From contig NZ_CP102250.1 in the NCBI RefSeq assembly GCF_025144995.1, positions 1,550,001 to 1,614,000 of the forward strand: 64,000 nt of DNA, given 5' to 3'. Positions 24,205 through 33,131 of the stretch are shown one piece after another. A program made the translations under genes and the position numbers. This stretch comes from Alistipes indistinctus YIT 12060. Its GTDB lineage: Bacteria > Bacteroidota > Bacteroidia > Bacteroidales > Rikenellaceae. Numbering within the stretch: position 1 is the first letter of the stretch; each line of letters starts with the position of its first letter. The notes beneath the pieces are model-generated. The model was given only the letters and a program-made list of their open reading frames with translations, did not search any database and was not told the origin of the DNA.

Positions 24205-26163
24205 TTAACGGTTTCCGCGTTTTTTATCCTTGCGGGGAGCGGCTTTTTTGTCGAAGCCGCTCTTGCCGCCCCAACCGCCTTGTTCCTGCCGGGCAAAAAA
24301 TTCGGTAAAATCGTTCTGCCAGTCCTCTCCCTTTTTCTTTTTGGAAGCGCGCGGAGCGTGTACAACCGCTTGTGCATCCCGCGCTCCCCGGGCGCCCGGC
24401 TTCGCCCCGCGAGTCGCCCCCGCTTTCCATCCTTCCCCGCTGTCTTTGCGGCTACCGGCGCCGTAGGAAGAGCCTTTGGCGTAACCGGCGGAATCCCGCT
24501 TGCCTTTATAGTCTTTTTTAAACCCTTCTTTTTTGTACGCTCCCCGCGCACCGCGGCCCTGGCCATCCTGTGCGATTTCTGCGATCGGACGGCCGCCGTT
24601 ACTGATATCGTTCAGCCGGCGGATCGCCTCTTTCGCTTCGGAGAACGGCACGGTAACGAACGAAAAGCTGTCCAGAACCTTCACGTCGTCGATCTGGCTG
24701 TCGGTCAGCCCGCACTCGCGCTTAAGCAGCTGGAGCAACTTGCGCACGTCGTAACCGTCCATCTTGCCGATCGAAATGAACAGACGCGCCGTACCGCGGC
24801 GGTCGACGTGAATCGAGCGGATTTCGGGATAATTACTCTCCTCCAGCTCGTTCTTGAATGCCAACCGCAACACAGCCGCCATCGCAACCTCGGGCGACTG
24901 GTCCTTCAATAAATCGGCCGCCATTTCACCGTATTCGGTGTAATTTTCATTTTCGATGATCTCGGCCAATTCATCCTTAATGCGGTTTTTCTTGATCTCG
25001 ACCACATTCTGCGCCGTGGGGATCGGCACCTTCTTGATATCGACCTTGATCTCACGCTGCATCATCACGAACTGGCGGTACTCCGAACTCGAAATAAAGG
25101 TAATAGCCGTACCCGTATTCCCGGCGCGGCCCGTACGGCCGATCCGGTGCACATACGACTCGGAATCCTGCGGCAGCGAATAGTTGATCACATGCGTCAG
25201 GTTGTTGATGTCGATCCCGCGGGCAGCCACGTCGGTAGCCGCAAGAATCGTCACCTGTTTGTTTTTGAACTTCTTGAGTATTTTTTCGCGCTGGGCCTGC
25301 GACACGTCGCCGTGCAGCCCCTCTGCGGCATAGCCCCGCTGGGTCAACCGCGTCACCAGTTCATCCACGGCCACCTTCGTGCGGCAGAAAACAATCCCGT
25401 AAAATTCGGGCTCGACGTCGATGATCCGGGTCAGCGCATCGAACTTGTCGCTGTCGCGCACCTCGAAATAGATCTGGTCGGTCAGGTCCGTGGTCATCTC
25501 CTGGCTCGGAACCCTAAGCACCTCGACATCTTTCATGTAACGCTTCGACAGTTCCACGATACGCGCAGGCATCGTAGCCGAAAAGAGCAGGATCCGGCGA
25601 TAATCGTTCGACTCGGCCAGAATAGCCTCGACATCGTCGATAAACCCCATGTTCAGCATCTCGTCGGCCTCATCGAGGATCAGGTATTGCAGTTCCTTGA
25701 GATTCAAGGTTCCCCGGCGCAGGTGATCGAGGATACGCCCCGGCGTACCGACCACAATATCGACACCCTTGCCCAGACGCCGCAATTGCTCGGACATCGA
25801 CGCACCGCCATAAATAGCCGTAATGACCAGCTTGCTGTATTTATTGAAAGAGAGCAACTCTTCGGTCACCTGCAACGCGAGCTCGCGAGTCGGCACGAGA
25901 ATCAATCCCTGCACGGGTCCCTTCTTCGGGGTAAGTCGCTCCAGAACGGGCAGCCCGAATGCGGCCGTCTTGCCTGTTCCGGTCTGCGCCTGTGCGATAA
26001 TATCGTTATGCTTATCCTCATCCAACAAGACCGGAATGGTCAGTTTCTGGATCGGGGAAGGAGTTTCAAAGCCTTTAGCCTTGATCGCCGGGAGGGTTTT
26101 TTCCCCCAGTCCCAGTGCGGTAAATTCATCCAATTGTGTCATAAAGTCTTTTTTCAGCCGCAA
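24205..26163 (-). CDS. DEAD-box ATP-dependent RNA helicase, DeaD/CsdA type
   Basis: 652-residue RNA helicase acting in ribosome assembly and RNA turnover. Motifs in order: Q motif (SPIQKLTIP), Walker A AQTGTGKTAAFG, PTRELALQ, DEAD in LILDEADEMLNMGF, SAT, and HRIGRTGRAG. After the two RecA domains comes a DbpA-type RNA-binding domain (about residues 480-560), then a long basic, Gly/Lys/Arg-rich tail (about 565-652) typical of Bacteroidetes DeaD homologues. A plus-strand frame of 332 codons covers the tail region but is a shadow. Stand-alone minus-strand gene. Confidence 0.95.
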   Translation of the reverse strand: MRLKKDFMTQLDEFTALGLGEKTLPAIKAKGFETPSPIQKLTIPVLLDEDKHNDIIAQAQTGTGKTAAFGLPVLERLTPKKGPVQGLILVPTRELALQVTEELLSFNKYSKLVITAIYGGASMSEQLRRLGKGVDIVVGTPGRILDHLRRGTLNLKELQYLILDEADEMLNMGFIDDVEAILAESNDYRRILLFSATMPARIVELSKRYMKDVEVLRVPSQEMTTDLTDQIYFEVRDSDKFDALTRIIDVEPEFYGIVFCRTKVAVDELVTRLTQRGYAAEGLHGDVSQAQREKILKKFKNKQVTILAATDVAARGIDINNLTHVINYSLPQDSESYVHRIGRTGRAGNTGTAITFISSSEYRQFVMMQREIKVDIKKVPIPTAQNVVEIKKNRIKDELAEIIENENYTEYGEMAADLLKDQSPEVAMAAVLRLAFKNELEESNYPEIRSIHVDRRGTARLFISIGKMDGYDVRKLLQLLKRECGLTDSQIDDVKVLDSFSFVTVPFSEAKEAIRRLNDISNGGRPIAEIAQDGQGRGARGAYKKEGFKKDYKGKRDSAGYAKGSSYGAGSRKDSGEGWKAGATRGAKPGARGARDAQAVVHAPRASKKKKGEDWQNDFTEFFARQEQGGWGGKSGFDKKAAPRKDKKRGNR

Positions 26164-26410
26164 AAACGCATATTTCCCCGGAACTGTCCGGTTATGCAGC
26201 GTTGCAGCGGGATTGCCGACGTTTATTCTTAGCCGGCCGGTTCAAAATTCATATTCAAGCGGTGCTCTGGCCGGCCGATACGCCGACACTTCCGCTATCT
26301 ATTTTGCCGGCCTGTCGCTCCGCTATTCCGTTCCGGACAGCGAACAATGGGATCATTCATGCACAACTAAACTGAAGCAATAGACCGCAAAACAATATCA
26401 CAAAACACAA

Positions 26411-26437
26411 AAAGAGTCTCCCGCCTGGAGACTCTTT
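26411..26437 (-). terminator. tRNA-His terminator
   Basis: A perfect 11-base stem AAAGAGTCTCC / GGAGACTCTTT with loop CGCCT, followed on the minus strand by a T-rich run (TTGTGTTTTG). It lies 12 bases after the tRNA 3' end. Confidence 0.88.
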
Positions 26438-26449
26438 CCGAAAATTGCG

Positions 26450-26524
26450 GGTGGAAGATGGGTCTCGAACCCACGACCTACGGAACCACAATCCGTCGCT
26501 CTAACCTACTGAGCTACATCCACC
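26450..26524 (-). tRNA. tRNA-His (anticodon GTG)
   Basis: Read on the minus strand, the cloverleaf has D arm GCTC...GAGC, anticodon arm ACGGA-TTGTGGT-TCCGT with anticodon GTG, and T arm GTGGG-TTCGAGA-CCCAT. An extra 5' G (26524) can face C73 (26450), the hallmark of tRNA-His. CCA is not encoded. The acceptor stem has one T-T mismatch at the sixth pair. It has its own promoter and terminator. Confidence 0.95.
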
Positions 26525-26554
26525 ATATCCGTCTCCTTCATTGGAAACAGCGTG

Positions 26555-26585
26555 CAAATTTAACACTCTTTTCGATTAATACAAA
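26555..26585 (-). promoter_or_regulatory. promoter of tRNA-His
   Basis: On the minus strand TTTG (26582-26585), a 19-base spacer and TAAATTTG (26555-26562) give a full match to the Bacteroidetes promoter. It lies about 30 bases upstream of the tRNA. Confidence 0.82.
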
Positions 26586-26787
26586 ATTTCGCCCCTTTTT
26601 CGCCGCAAAAAAGATCCGGTTCACGGAGCCCACGAACATTTCCAGCCCCCTGAAAGTTTCTTATATTGTTACAATTTCATATCCTTACAGCATAACGTCA
26701 TAAAACCACCGAAACCGCTATACGAACGCCGACGCAATATATTTATATTTTAAAAAAGGCTGCAGGAATACTCCCGCCACGACCTGC
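26586..26787. other. AT-rich gene-free stretch
   Basis: Between the tRNA-His promoter and the ExuT-like transporter. A short AT-rich region with no supported ORF; no clear terminator hairpin for the transporter was seen. Confidence 0.4.
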
Positions 26788-28311
26788 CTACGGCACGATC
26801 TGCCGGTAGCGCGGTACGAGCGATTTCATGATGGCCCAGGCCAACAGGTAGGCGATCGCACAATAGATGAAAGCGATCGTATACCCGGCTGGCTTGCCTT
26901 CGAACCCGAAGAACACAAGCCGCGTTTCATCGCTGTAAGTAAAGAGCATGCCCGCCCCCTTCTGGATAAAGACCGAGCCGAGTCCTCCGGCCATGCTGCC
27001 GATCCCGGTGATCGTCGCCACGGCCCCTTTGGGAAACATATCGCTGACAGTCGAGTAGATGTTGGCCGACCATGCCTGATGCGCCGAAGCCCCCACTGCA
27101 ATCAGCAAAATGGGAACCCAGTAGCTGATGTACCCCAACGGTTGGGCCAGCAATACCGCCAGCGGGAAAAACGCAATAATCAGCATCGCCCGCATGCGGC
27201 CCGCATAGGGGTTCATCCCCCGGTTGATAAAGTAAGTGGGGAACTTGCCGCCGAAGACCGAACCGGCTACCGTGATCGTATAGAGCACGGCGATAGGCCA
27301 CGCGACCTGTGTGCCGGTCATATCGTACTGCGCCTTGAGGTAGGCCGGAGTCCAGAACAGGAAAAACCACCAAACGCCGTCGGTCAGGAATTTTCCCACC
27401 GCAAAAGCCCAGGTCTGCCGGTAGTGCAGGCTTTGCCAAATCGTCATCTTATCTGCAACGGCCTCTTCAGCGGGCACCTCCGCCGTCATACCTGCCCCTT
27501 TATCTACCATCGGTACCCCCATTACGCCGACCGATGCACTACCGTTCGCCGTCTTGGCCGCTATCGTGCCCGTCCCGGCTTCCAATACCTGATCCTGTTC
27601 GATATAAGCGCGTTCGGCCGCATTCATCCGGGGGTTGTTTTCGGGGCTTTTATAGATGAACTGCCAGAAACCCAACCAAACGAAGCCGATCGCACCGACT
27701 ACGAGGAATGCGGTCTCCCAACCCCACACCTCGGCCATTACCGGCACGGTCAACGGTGCGAGAATCGCACCTACATTAGCACCCGAATTGAAAATGCCGG
27801 TAGCGAAAGCCCGGTCTTTTTTGGGAAAATACTCGGCGGTCGCCTTGATTGCCGCCGGGAAATTACCCGCTTCGCCCAAAGCCAGCACGCAACGGCAAAT
27901 GACGAAAGCCGTAATACTCACCATCGTGATCTGTGAGACAATGTCGGCCCCCTGTGCCATCCGCAAGGCAGAAGCATCGGGCAATCCGACGTAATGCTCG
28001 GTCACAATCCCGCAGAGAGCGTGCAGCGCCGCACCGAACGACCAGATGGCAATCGCCCAGGCATACCCTTTCTTCGTACCGACCCGGTCGACGAACCGAC
28101 CGGCAAACAACAGAGAAATGGCATAAAACAGCGAAAAGACAGCCGTGATCGTTCCGTAATCGTTATCGGTCCAGTGGAACTGCTCTTCGAGGAGGGGTTG
28201 CAGCAATGAAAGCACCTGACGGTCGAGGTAATTGATCGTCGTGGCGAAAAAGAGCATCGAACAAATCACCCACCGGTAACGGGTGGGTTTCTGCGAGGAG
28301 ACGGAACTCAT
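26788..28311 (-). CDS. MFS transporter, hexuronate (ExuT)/anion:cation symporter type
   Basis: A 507-residue inner-membrane symporter with about twelve helices. YRWVICSMLFFATTINYLDRQVLS at the N-terminus and the GEAGNFPAAIKATAEYFP block are the marks of the ACS family that includes ExuT (glucuronate/galacturonate) and related sugar-acid carriers. The loop after helix 6 is longer than usual (about residues 225-290). It lies 354 bases downstream of the kduI end on the same strand and has its own promoter-like element, so it is a separate unit beside the uronate operon. Glucuronate or galacturonate uptake with protons is the likely role; this is inferred from family and context. Confidence 0.88.
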   Translation of the reverse strand: MSSVSSQKPTRYRWVICSMLFFATTINYLDRQVLSLLQPLLEEQFHWTDNDYGTITAVFSLFYAISLLFAGRFVDRVGTKKGYAWAIAIWSFGAALHALCGIVTEHYVGLPDASALRMAQGADIVSQITMVSITAFVICRCVLALGEAGNFPAAIKATAEYFPKKDRAFATGIFNSGANVGAILAPLTVPVMAEVWGWETAFLVVGAIGFVWLGFWQFIYKSPENNPRMNAAERAYIEQDQVLEAGTGTIAAKTANGSASVGVMGVPMVDKGAGMTAEVPAEEAVADKMTIWQSLHYRQTWAFAVGKFLTDGVWWFFLFWTPAYLKAQYDMTGTQVAWPIAVLYTITVAGSVFGGKFPTYFINRGMNPYAGRMRAMLIIAFFPLAVLLAQPLGYISYWVPILLIAVGASAHQAWSANIYSTVSDMFPKGAVATITGIGSMAGGLGSVFIQKGAGMLFTYSDETRLVFFGFEGKPAGYTIAFIYCAIAYLLAWAIMKSLVPRYRQIVP

Positions 28312-28348
28312 GCGCGCATATTTTAAGTTATGGGGCCAGTGTTTCCTA

Positions 28349-28356
28349 CAAATATA
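28349..28356 (-). promoter_or_regulatory. -7 element of the ExuT-like transporter
   Basis: On the minus strand TATATTTG matches TAnnTTTG, 38 bases from the start codon. No -33 TTTG lies at the usual distance; instead the tandem ACCGCGGATT repeat is there, which would fit activator-dependent control. Confidence 0.5.
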
Positions 28357-28364
28357 CTTTTTTT

Positions 28365-28384
28365 ACCGCGGATTACCGCGGATT
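28365..28384. repeat. tandem ACCGCGGATT repeat, possible operator
   Basis: Two perfect adjacent copies of ACCGCGGATT, each with a CCGCGG palindrome, at about -16 to -35 relative to the -7 element of the ExuT-like gene. The placement suggests a regulator site; no known motif was matched. Confidence 0.45.
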
Positions 28385-28590
28385 TTTCTCGCCGATCCCC
28401 GATCCGGACATCCGGATGGAGATGAATTTGCGGAATAATATCCATATCAGGGAAAACCGGAAGCCTCATCCCGGAAACAAATGAATTCGGGATAGCCCGG
28501 AAATTTTCCCGTGGCATTAGCCGTTACCCCGGGATATCCTTTCCAAAACAGACCGGACAGGGTTTCCCGGCAACTCCCCCCCGCAAAAAG

Positions 28591-28620
28591 AATCCGGACG
28601 GCAAGTATGCCGTCCGGATT
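28591..28620 (-). terminator. terminator of the uronate operon
   Basis: Perfect 12-base stem AATCCGGACGGC / GCCGTCCGGATT with a 6-base loop, T-rich on the minus strand (CTTTTTG). It lies 46 bases after kduI and marks the end of the uxaC-kduI transcript. Confidence 0.9.
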
Positions 28621-28665
28621 TTCATTTCCCCGCACGATTGCAGGGAGAAGTTTCACAACACGCCC

Positions 28666-29586
28666 TTAACGCATTTCGGTATATTTGATCTTGTCCATAT
28701 CGCCATAGTCGAGGTTCTCGCCCGCCATACCCCAGATGAACATGTAGTTGCTGGTACCGGCAGCAGCGTGAATCGACCATTCGGGAGACATGATCGCCTG
28801 TTCGTTGGCCATCCATACCAGGCGCTCCTGCTGCGGCTCACCCATCAGGTGGCAAATCATGTTCCCTTCGGGCAGATTGAAATAGAAGTAAGCCTCGATA
28901 CGCCGGCCGTGCACATGGGGCGGCATCGTGTTCCAAACACTGCCGGGCTTCAGTTCGGTAAGGCCCATTTGCAACTGGCAGGGTCCCTCTTTGAGCACAT
29001 TTTTCACGATCAGCTGGTTGATTACGCGGTCGTTGCTCTCTTCCATCTTACCGGCGGGGAACGAGTTGGCCTTCAGCGAACCCTTCACCCCGTCGATGGT
29101 CACCAACTGTGTCGGATAGGATTTGTGCGCAGTAGCCGAGTTGATGTAGAATTTTGCAGGTTTCGAAGCATCCTTGCTCTTGAAAGTCACTTTCTGGTTC
29201 CCGCTGCCCACATAAAGAGCGTCGCGGAAACGCAGCGTGTACTCCTTGCCGTCCACGGTCACGACACCGTCGCCGCCGACATTGATCACGCCCAGCTCAC
29301 GCGCAAAAAGGAAGTAAGGCGCTTTGAGCGGATCGATCGTCTCGAGCACCAGCTCCTTCGTCACGGGTACCGCACCGCCGAAAATAAAACGGTCGTACAT
29401 CGAATAGGTAACGTTGATCTGGTCGGGAACCATCACCTTTTCCATCAGGAAACTGCTGCGCAGCCGTTCCGTGTCGTACGTTTTCACATCCTGCGGATTG
29501 CAGGCCGTCTGGATTTTGTAATTCACCTGGGCCGAAGCCGACAATGCAGCCACACCCGCGATCAATACTAAAAATAGCTTTCTCAT
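28666..29586 (-). CDS. kduI: 5-keto-4-deoxyuronate isomerase KduI with N-terminal signal peptide
   Basis: Isomerises 4-deoxy-5-ketouronate, the product of polysaccharide lyases and unsaturated glucuronyl hydrolases, to 2,5-diketo-3-deoxygluconate. The cupin metal site is complete: His224, His226 and Glu231 ([14 protein letters not shown]) and His273 (WSIHAAAG). The family is normally about 280 residues and cytoplasmic; here 306 residues begin with [19 protein letters not shown], a clear Sec-type signal peptide that is part of the frame, and no later ATG precedes the conserved part. It is therefore probably periplasmic. Last gene of the uronate operon, 23 bases after the EIIC-like permease. 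KduD, which would act next, is not in the window. Confidence 0.92.
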   Translation of the reverse strand: MRKLFLVLIAGVAALSASAQVNYKIQTACNPQDVKTYDTERLRSSFLMEKVMVPDQINVTYSMYDRFIFGGAVPVTKELVLETIDPLKAPYFLFARELGVINVGGDGVVTVDGKEYTLRFRDALYVGSGNQKVTFKSKDASKPAKFYINSATAHKSYPTQLVTIDGVKGSLKANSFPAGKMEESNDRVINQLIVKNVLKEGPCQLQMGLTELKPGSVWNTMPPHVHGRRIEAYFYFNLPEGNMICHLMGEPQQERLVWMANEQAIMSPEWSIHAAAGTSNYMFIWGMAGENLDYGDMDKIKYTEMR

Positions 29587-29609
29587 ATCTACTCTACGGT
29601 TTTTAATTG

Positions 29610-31037
29610 TTATTTCTCTTGATTATTCCCGGCTTCAGCCTCTTCGGCCGCTTCCAGTTCTGCCTCGGCCTCAGCCTGACGGTGCTGCCGCAGGATCGCG
29701 CGACGATTCACGAGCATCAGAGCAAGCGTGCACACTCCCAGAATGACAGGACCGATAATCTTGATGCTTGCGGTCAGGTGGTAGATCACCCACGTAAACG
29801 GACTCGACGCGAAGTCGATAGCGGCAGCCTCACTGAATCCGTCCGGAATCCGCACGGCGGTGTCCTGGGTCATTGCGTAAACGTCCTGGGCTGCCAACGT
29901 GAAGACCGGAGCGAGGTTCGTCACAATATAAACGCCCCCGACCAACAGGATCAACCCGATAATAAAAGTTTTGAATACGTTGCCCTTCGTGATCGGAAGA
30001 ATCAGCGGGAATACATAGAACATCCCGGCCAATGACGCCAACGGAAGGAATTCGTTCCCCGGCAGGATAACCGCCAGCAGGATGATCACCGGAATCAGCA
30101 ACAACGACACGACCAGCGTGGCCGGGTGGCCGATAACCAGTGCCGGACTCATACCGATATTCAGGCCGGCGCTTTTCTTGAATTTGCGGTCGATCAGCGA
30201 TTTGGTCGCATTCGAAATGGGCAGCAAACCTTCGATGAAGAGTCCCGTAATGCGCGGGATCAACTCCATCACGGCACCCATCTGCACGCCGAGCATCAGC
30301 ACCTTCGGCAGCTCATAGCGGGCAAAAGCACCGATCACGCAACCGATTACCACACCGAGGAAAAGCGGCTCGCCCATCAGGCCGAACTTCTGCTTCATCC
30401 CCTCCGAATCGATATTGATTTTATTGACACCGGGAACCTTGTCGAGTCCCTTGTTGATTACCCAGGCGAACGGCACGAAACCGGCACAGAAAGGCTGCGG
30501 AATCGAAATACCGTCCATATTCTTGTAGAATTTCTGGAATTTCTTTGCAGTGAAATCCGCGATAACCAGCGTAATGATGTAGCAAATTACAGCTGCGAAG
30601 AAGCCCCACAGCAAGCTGTGCGTAGCGAAGTAGGCCAACGCGCCGATAAAGGCGAAATGCCAGTAGTTCCACAGGTCGATATTGACCGTTTTGGTCGTCC
30701 GCGTCAACAGCATCAGCAAGTTAACGCCCAAACAAATCGGGATAATCAGCGCGCCTACCGAAGTATTGTAGGCTATACTGGCGGCCGCGGGCCATCCCAT
30801 ATCGAAAACCTTGAGCTGCAGATCATAAATATCGACAACGCTGTTCAGAGCAGGGCCGAGGGCGGTGGTCAGCAGAGCGGTCACGATGGAGAGGCCGACG
30901 AAACCGACGCCGACCAACAGTCCGCTTTTGAGGGCTTTCCCGAGCTTGATACCGATGCAGACCCCGAGGATCGTAAAAATGATCGGCATCATCACTGGTG
31001 CTCCCAATCCGACGATATAACCGAATACTTCTTTCAT
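29610..31037 (-). CDS. galactitol-type PTS EIIC-like permease, orphan
   Basis: A 475-residue inner-membrane protein of the EIIC-GAT family (GatC-like), with about ten to twelve helices; [20 protein letters not shown] at the N-terminus and the [31 protein letters not shown] region are family hallmarks. In PTS systems EIIC needs EIIA and EIIB, but none is encoded nearby and most Bacteroidetes lack a PTS. The C-terminus has a charged Gln/Glu-rich tail. Its place between KDPG aldolase and kduI suggests import of a sugar acid or keto-deoxy sugar by a non-phosphorylating route. The pathway's phosphorylation is supplied by kdgK. Transport mode and substrate are inferred. Confidence 0.85.
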   Translation of the reverse strand: MKEVFGYIVGLGAPVMMPIIFTILGVCIGIKLGKALKSGLLVGVGFVGLSIVTALLTTALGPALNSVVDIYDLQLKVFDMGWPAAASIAYNTSVGALIIPICLGVNLLMLLTRTTKTVNIDLWNYWHFAFIGALAYFATHSLLWGFFAAVICYIITLVIADFTAKKFQKFYKNMDGISIPQPFCAGFVPFAWVINKGLDKVPGVNKINIDSEGMKQKFGLMGEPLFLGVVIGCVIGAFARYELPKVLMLGVQMGAVMELIPRITGLFIEGLLPISNATKSLIDRKFKKSAGLNIGMSPALVIGHPATLVVSLLLIPVIILLAVILPGNEFLPLASLAGMFYVFPLILPITKGNVFKTFIIGLILLVGGVYIVTNLAPVFTLAAQDVYAMTQDTAVRIPDGFSEAAAIDFASSPFTWVIYHLTASIKIIGPVILGVCTLALMLVNRRAILRQHRQAEAEAELEAAEEAEAGNNQEK

Positions 31038-31132
31038 AGTGCTTTAATGGTTTAACGTTTGAAATAGGGGTTCGGGTATGCGGCGAATCAAAATTTCATC
31101 TCCCGCCGTCCCCGAATATCGTTCAGTCCGCG

Positions 31133-31804
31133 CTATTTGCGGTATTTGGCGATGATGGCGAGCGACTCCCGGCACTTATCGGAGACAGCGCCCCAGTTCT
31201 TGGCGGCGATCACATCCGACGGGAAAAGTTTCGAGCCCATGCCCACGCAAGTAACACCGGCCTTGACCCATGCCGAAAGATTCTCTTCGGTAGGTTCCAC
31301 CGCACCGGTCACCATCAGCATCGACCACGGCATCGGGGCCATCATATTCTTGACAAACGACGGACCGCCGACATTGCCGGCCGGGAAGATTTTGCAAAGA
31401 TCGCACCCGGCCTCCTGGGCAAAACCCACTTCCGTTACCGAACCGCAACCGGGGGTGTAAGGAATCAGGCGGCGGTTGCACACCTTCGCCACATCGGGAT
31501 TGAACAGCGGACCTACAACGAAATTAGCTCCCAACTGAATGTAGAGCGATGCAGTGCCTGCGTCGACGACCGAACCGACACCGAGAATCATCTCGGGACA
31601 CTCTTTGGCGGCGAACTTAATCAGATCGCAAAACACCTCGTGGGCCAGATCGCCGCGGTTCGTAAATTCGAAAGCCCGTACGCCGCCATCGTAGCACGCC
31701 TTGAGGACATTTTTCGAAATTTCGATATCCTTGTTATAAAACACGGGGACCATGCCCGTCGAGGCCATCGCCGAGATCACCTCTATTTTTGAAAACTTTG
31801 CCAT
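31133..31804 (-). CDS. kdgA: KDPG / 4-hydroxy-2-oxoglutarate aldolase
   Basis: Class I aldolase cleaving 2-keto-3-deoxy-6-phosphogluconate to pyruvate and glyceraldehyde-3-phosphate. 223 residues, a TIM barrel. The Schiff-base lysine is in [11 protein letters not shown] and the catalytic glutamate is in AFEFTNRGD. No signal peptide. It lies 96 bases upstream of the EIIC-like gene and 170 bases downstream of kdgK. It catalyses the last step of the pathway encoded by the operon. The symbol eda would be equally valid. Confidence 0.95.
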   Translation of the reverse strand: MAKFSKIEVISAMASTGMVPVFYNKDIEISKNVLKACYDGGVRAFEFTNRGDLAHEVFCDLIKFAAKECPEMILGVGSVVDAGTASLYIQLGANFVVGPLFNPDVAKVCNRRLIPYTPGCGSVTEVGFAQEAGCDLCKIFPAGNVGGPSFVKNMMAPMPWSMLMVTGAVEPTEENLSAWVKAGVTCVGMGSKLFPSDVIAAKNWGAVSDKCRESLAIIAKYRK

Positions 31805-31974
31805 TTTGCTTTTGCTCCGTTAATTTAATTGATTCTTAATTCTTCCTGCACCGTTGCTATATCGTCGGCCAGCGGATATTCCGAAGCCTTGACCGGAAAT
31901 CGTATGCACAAACTCCGCAAACAGGCCAAGGCGTGTCGCTTACCGGAAACCGGCACGGTACCCTCACGACTTCA

Positions 31975-33015
31975 TTAACGCGACACACGGCCCGAACCGT
32001 CGCCCTTCATCAGGTTCTCCACCTCGGCAACGGTAACCATATTGAAATCACCGTAAATCGTGTGCTTGAGGCACGAAGCGGCTACCGCGAAATTAAGCGC
32101 CTTCTGGTCGTCGCCCGTATAGGTGAGCAGACCGTAGATCAGGCCGCCCATAAACGAGTCGCCACCGCCCACACGGTCCACGATGTGCGTAATGTCATAC
32201 GAAGGCGACTGGAAAAGCTGTTTGCCGTCCCAGAGCACACCCGCCCAGGTATTGTGGTTCGCGTTGATCGAACCGCGCAGCGTGATGATCACCTTTTTGG
32301 CACGCGGGAAACGCTGCATCAACTGCTTGCAGACCGATTCGAACTCGGCTGCCTGCACTTTACCACCCGTTGCGGTAACGTCGAACCCTTCGGGTTTGAT
32401 ACCGAACACCTTCTCGGCATCCTCTTCGTTGCCCAGAATGACATCGCAGCCTTCGACCAGCGCAGGCATTACCTCGGAGGCTGTTTTACCGTATTTCCAC
32501 AGGTTCTTGCGGAAATTGAGGTCCGTCGATACGGTAATTCCCATCTTGTTGGCAGCCTTGATCGCCTCGAGGCAGACATCTGCGGCTCCCTGGCTCAATG
32601 CGGGCGTAATTCCGGTCCAGTGAAACCAGTCGGCCCCAGCGAGCACCTGTTCCCAGTCGATCATGCCCGGCTTGATTTCGGCAATAGCCGAATAGGCCCG
32701 GTCGTACACCACTTTACTCGGACGGGCCACTGCGCCTGTTTCGAGAAAATAGATGCCCAGACGGTCGCCGCCGTAGACCACATGCGAAGTCCCCACACCG
32801 TACTTGTGCAACTCCTTGAGGCAGCTCTCCGCAATGTCGTTCTTCGGCACGCGGGTGACGAATTCCGGTTTGAGTCCGTAATTGGCCAGCGATACGGCCA
32901 CATTCGCCTCACCGCCGCCGAAAGTGGCGGTAAACTCTGTGGCCTGGCAAAAACGCAGGTAGTCCGGGGTTGCCAAACGCAACATGATCTCTCCGAAGGT
33001 TACAACTTTCTTCAT
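31975..33015 (-). CDS. kdgK: 2-keto-3-deoxygluconate kinase
   Basis: PfkB/ribokinase-family kinase that phosphorylates KDG at C6, giving KDPG for the aldolase. 346 residues. The N-terminal glycine pair is in FGGGEANVAVSLANYG, and the C-terminal PfkB signature DRVGGGDSFMGG holds the catalytic Asp286. No signal peptide. It is the second gene of the uronate operon, 116 bases downstream of uxaC. Confidence 0.94.
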   Translation of the reverse strand: MKKVVTFGEIMLRLATPDYLRFCQATEFTATFGGGEANVAVSLANYGLKPEFVTRVPKNDIAESCLKELHKYGVGTSHVVYGGDRLGIYFLETGAVARPSKVVYDRAYSAIAEIKPGMIDWEQVLAGADWFHWTGITPALSQGAADVCLEAIKAANKMGITVSTDLNFRKNLWKYGKTASEVMPALVEGCDVILGNEEDAEKVFGIKPEGFDVTATGGKVQAAEFESVCKQLMQRFPRAKKVIITLRGSINANHNTWAGVLWDGKQLFQSPSYDITHIVDRVGGGDSFMGGLIYGLLTYTGDDQKALNFAVAASCLKHTIYGDFNMVTVAEVENLMKGDGSGRVSR

Positions 33016-33131
33016 TGCTCTTTTCTGTGTTTTATTTACTATATCGGTTCGTTATCTTTATTCATCATCCTCAGCGGTCGTTTGCCAAACGATCCGAACC
33101 GTTCGCGGTTCGTTTCGGTAAAACCCGTCCG

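Larger units (their letters stand above)
28312..28590. other. gene-free upstream region of the ExuT-like gene
   Basis: About 280 bases holding a promoter-like element, a tandem repeat and an inverted repeat (ATCCGGA at 28402-28408, TCCGGAT at 28411-28417). No supported ORF. Confidence 0.5.

Noticed and set aside
23914-24912. A 332-codon plus-strand frame over the helicase tail.
   Set aside because: Antisense to the repetitive basic tail of the DEAD-box helicase; repetitive GC-rich codons leave the opposite strand open.
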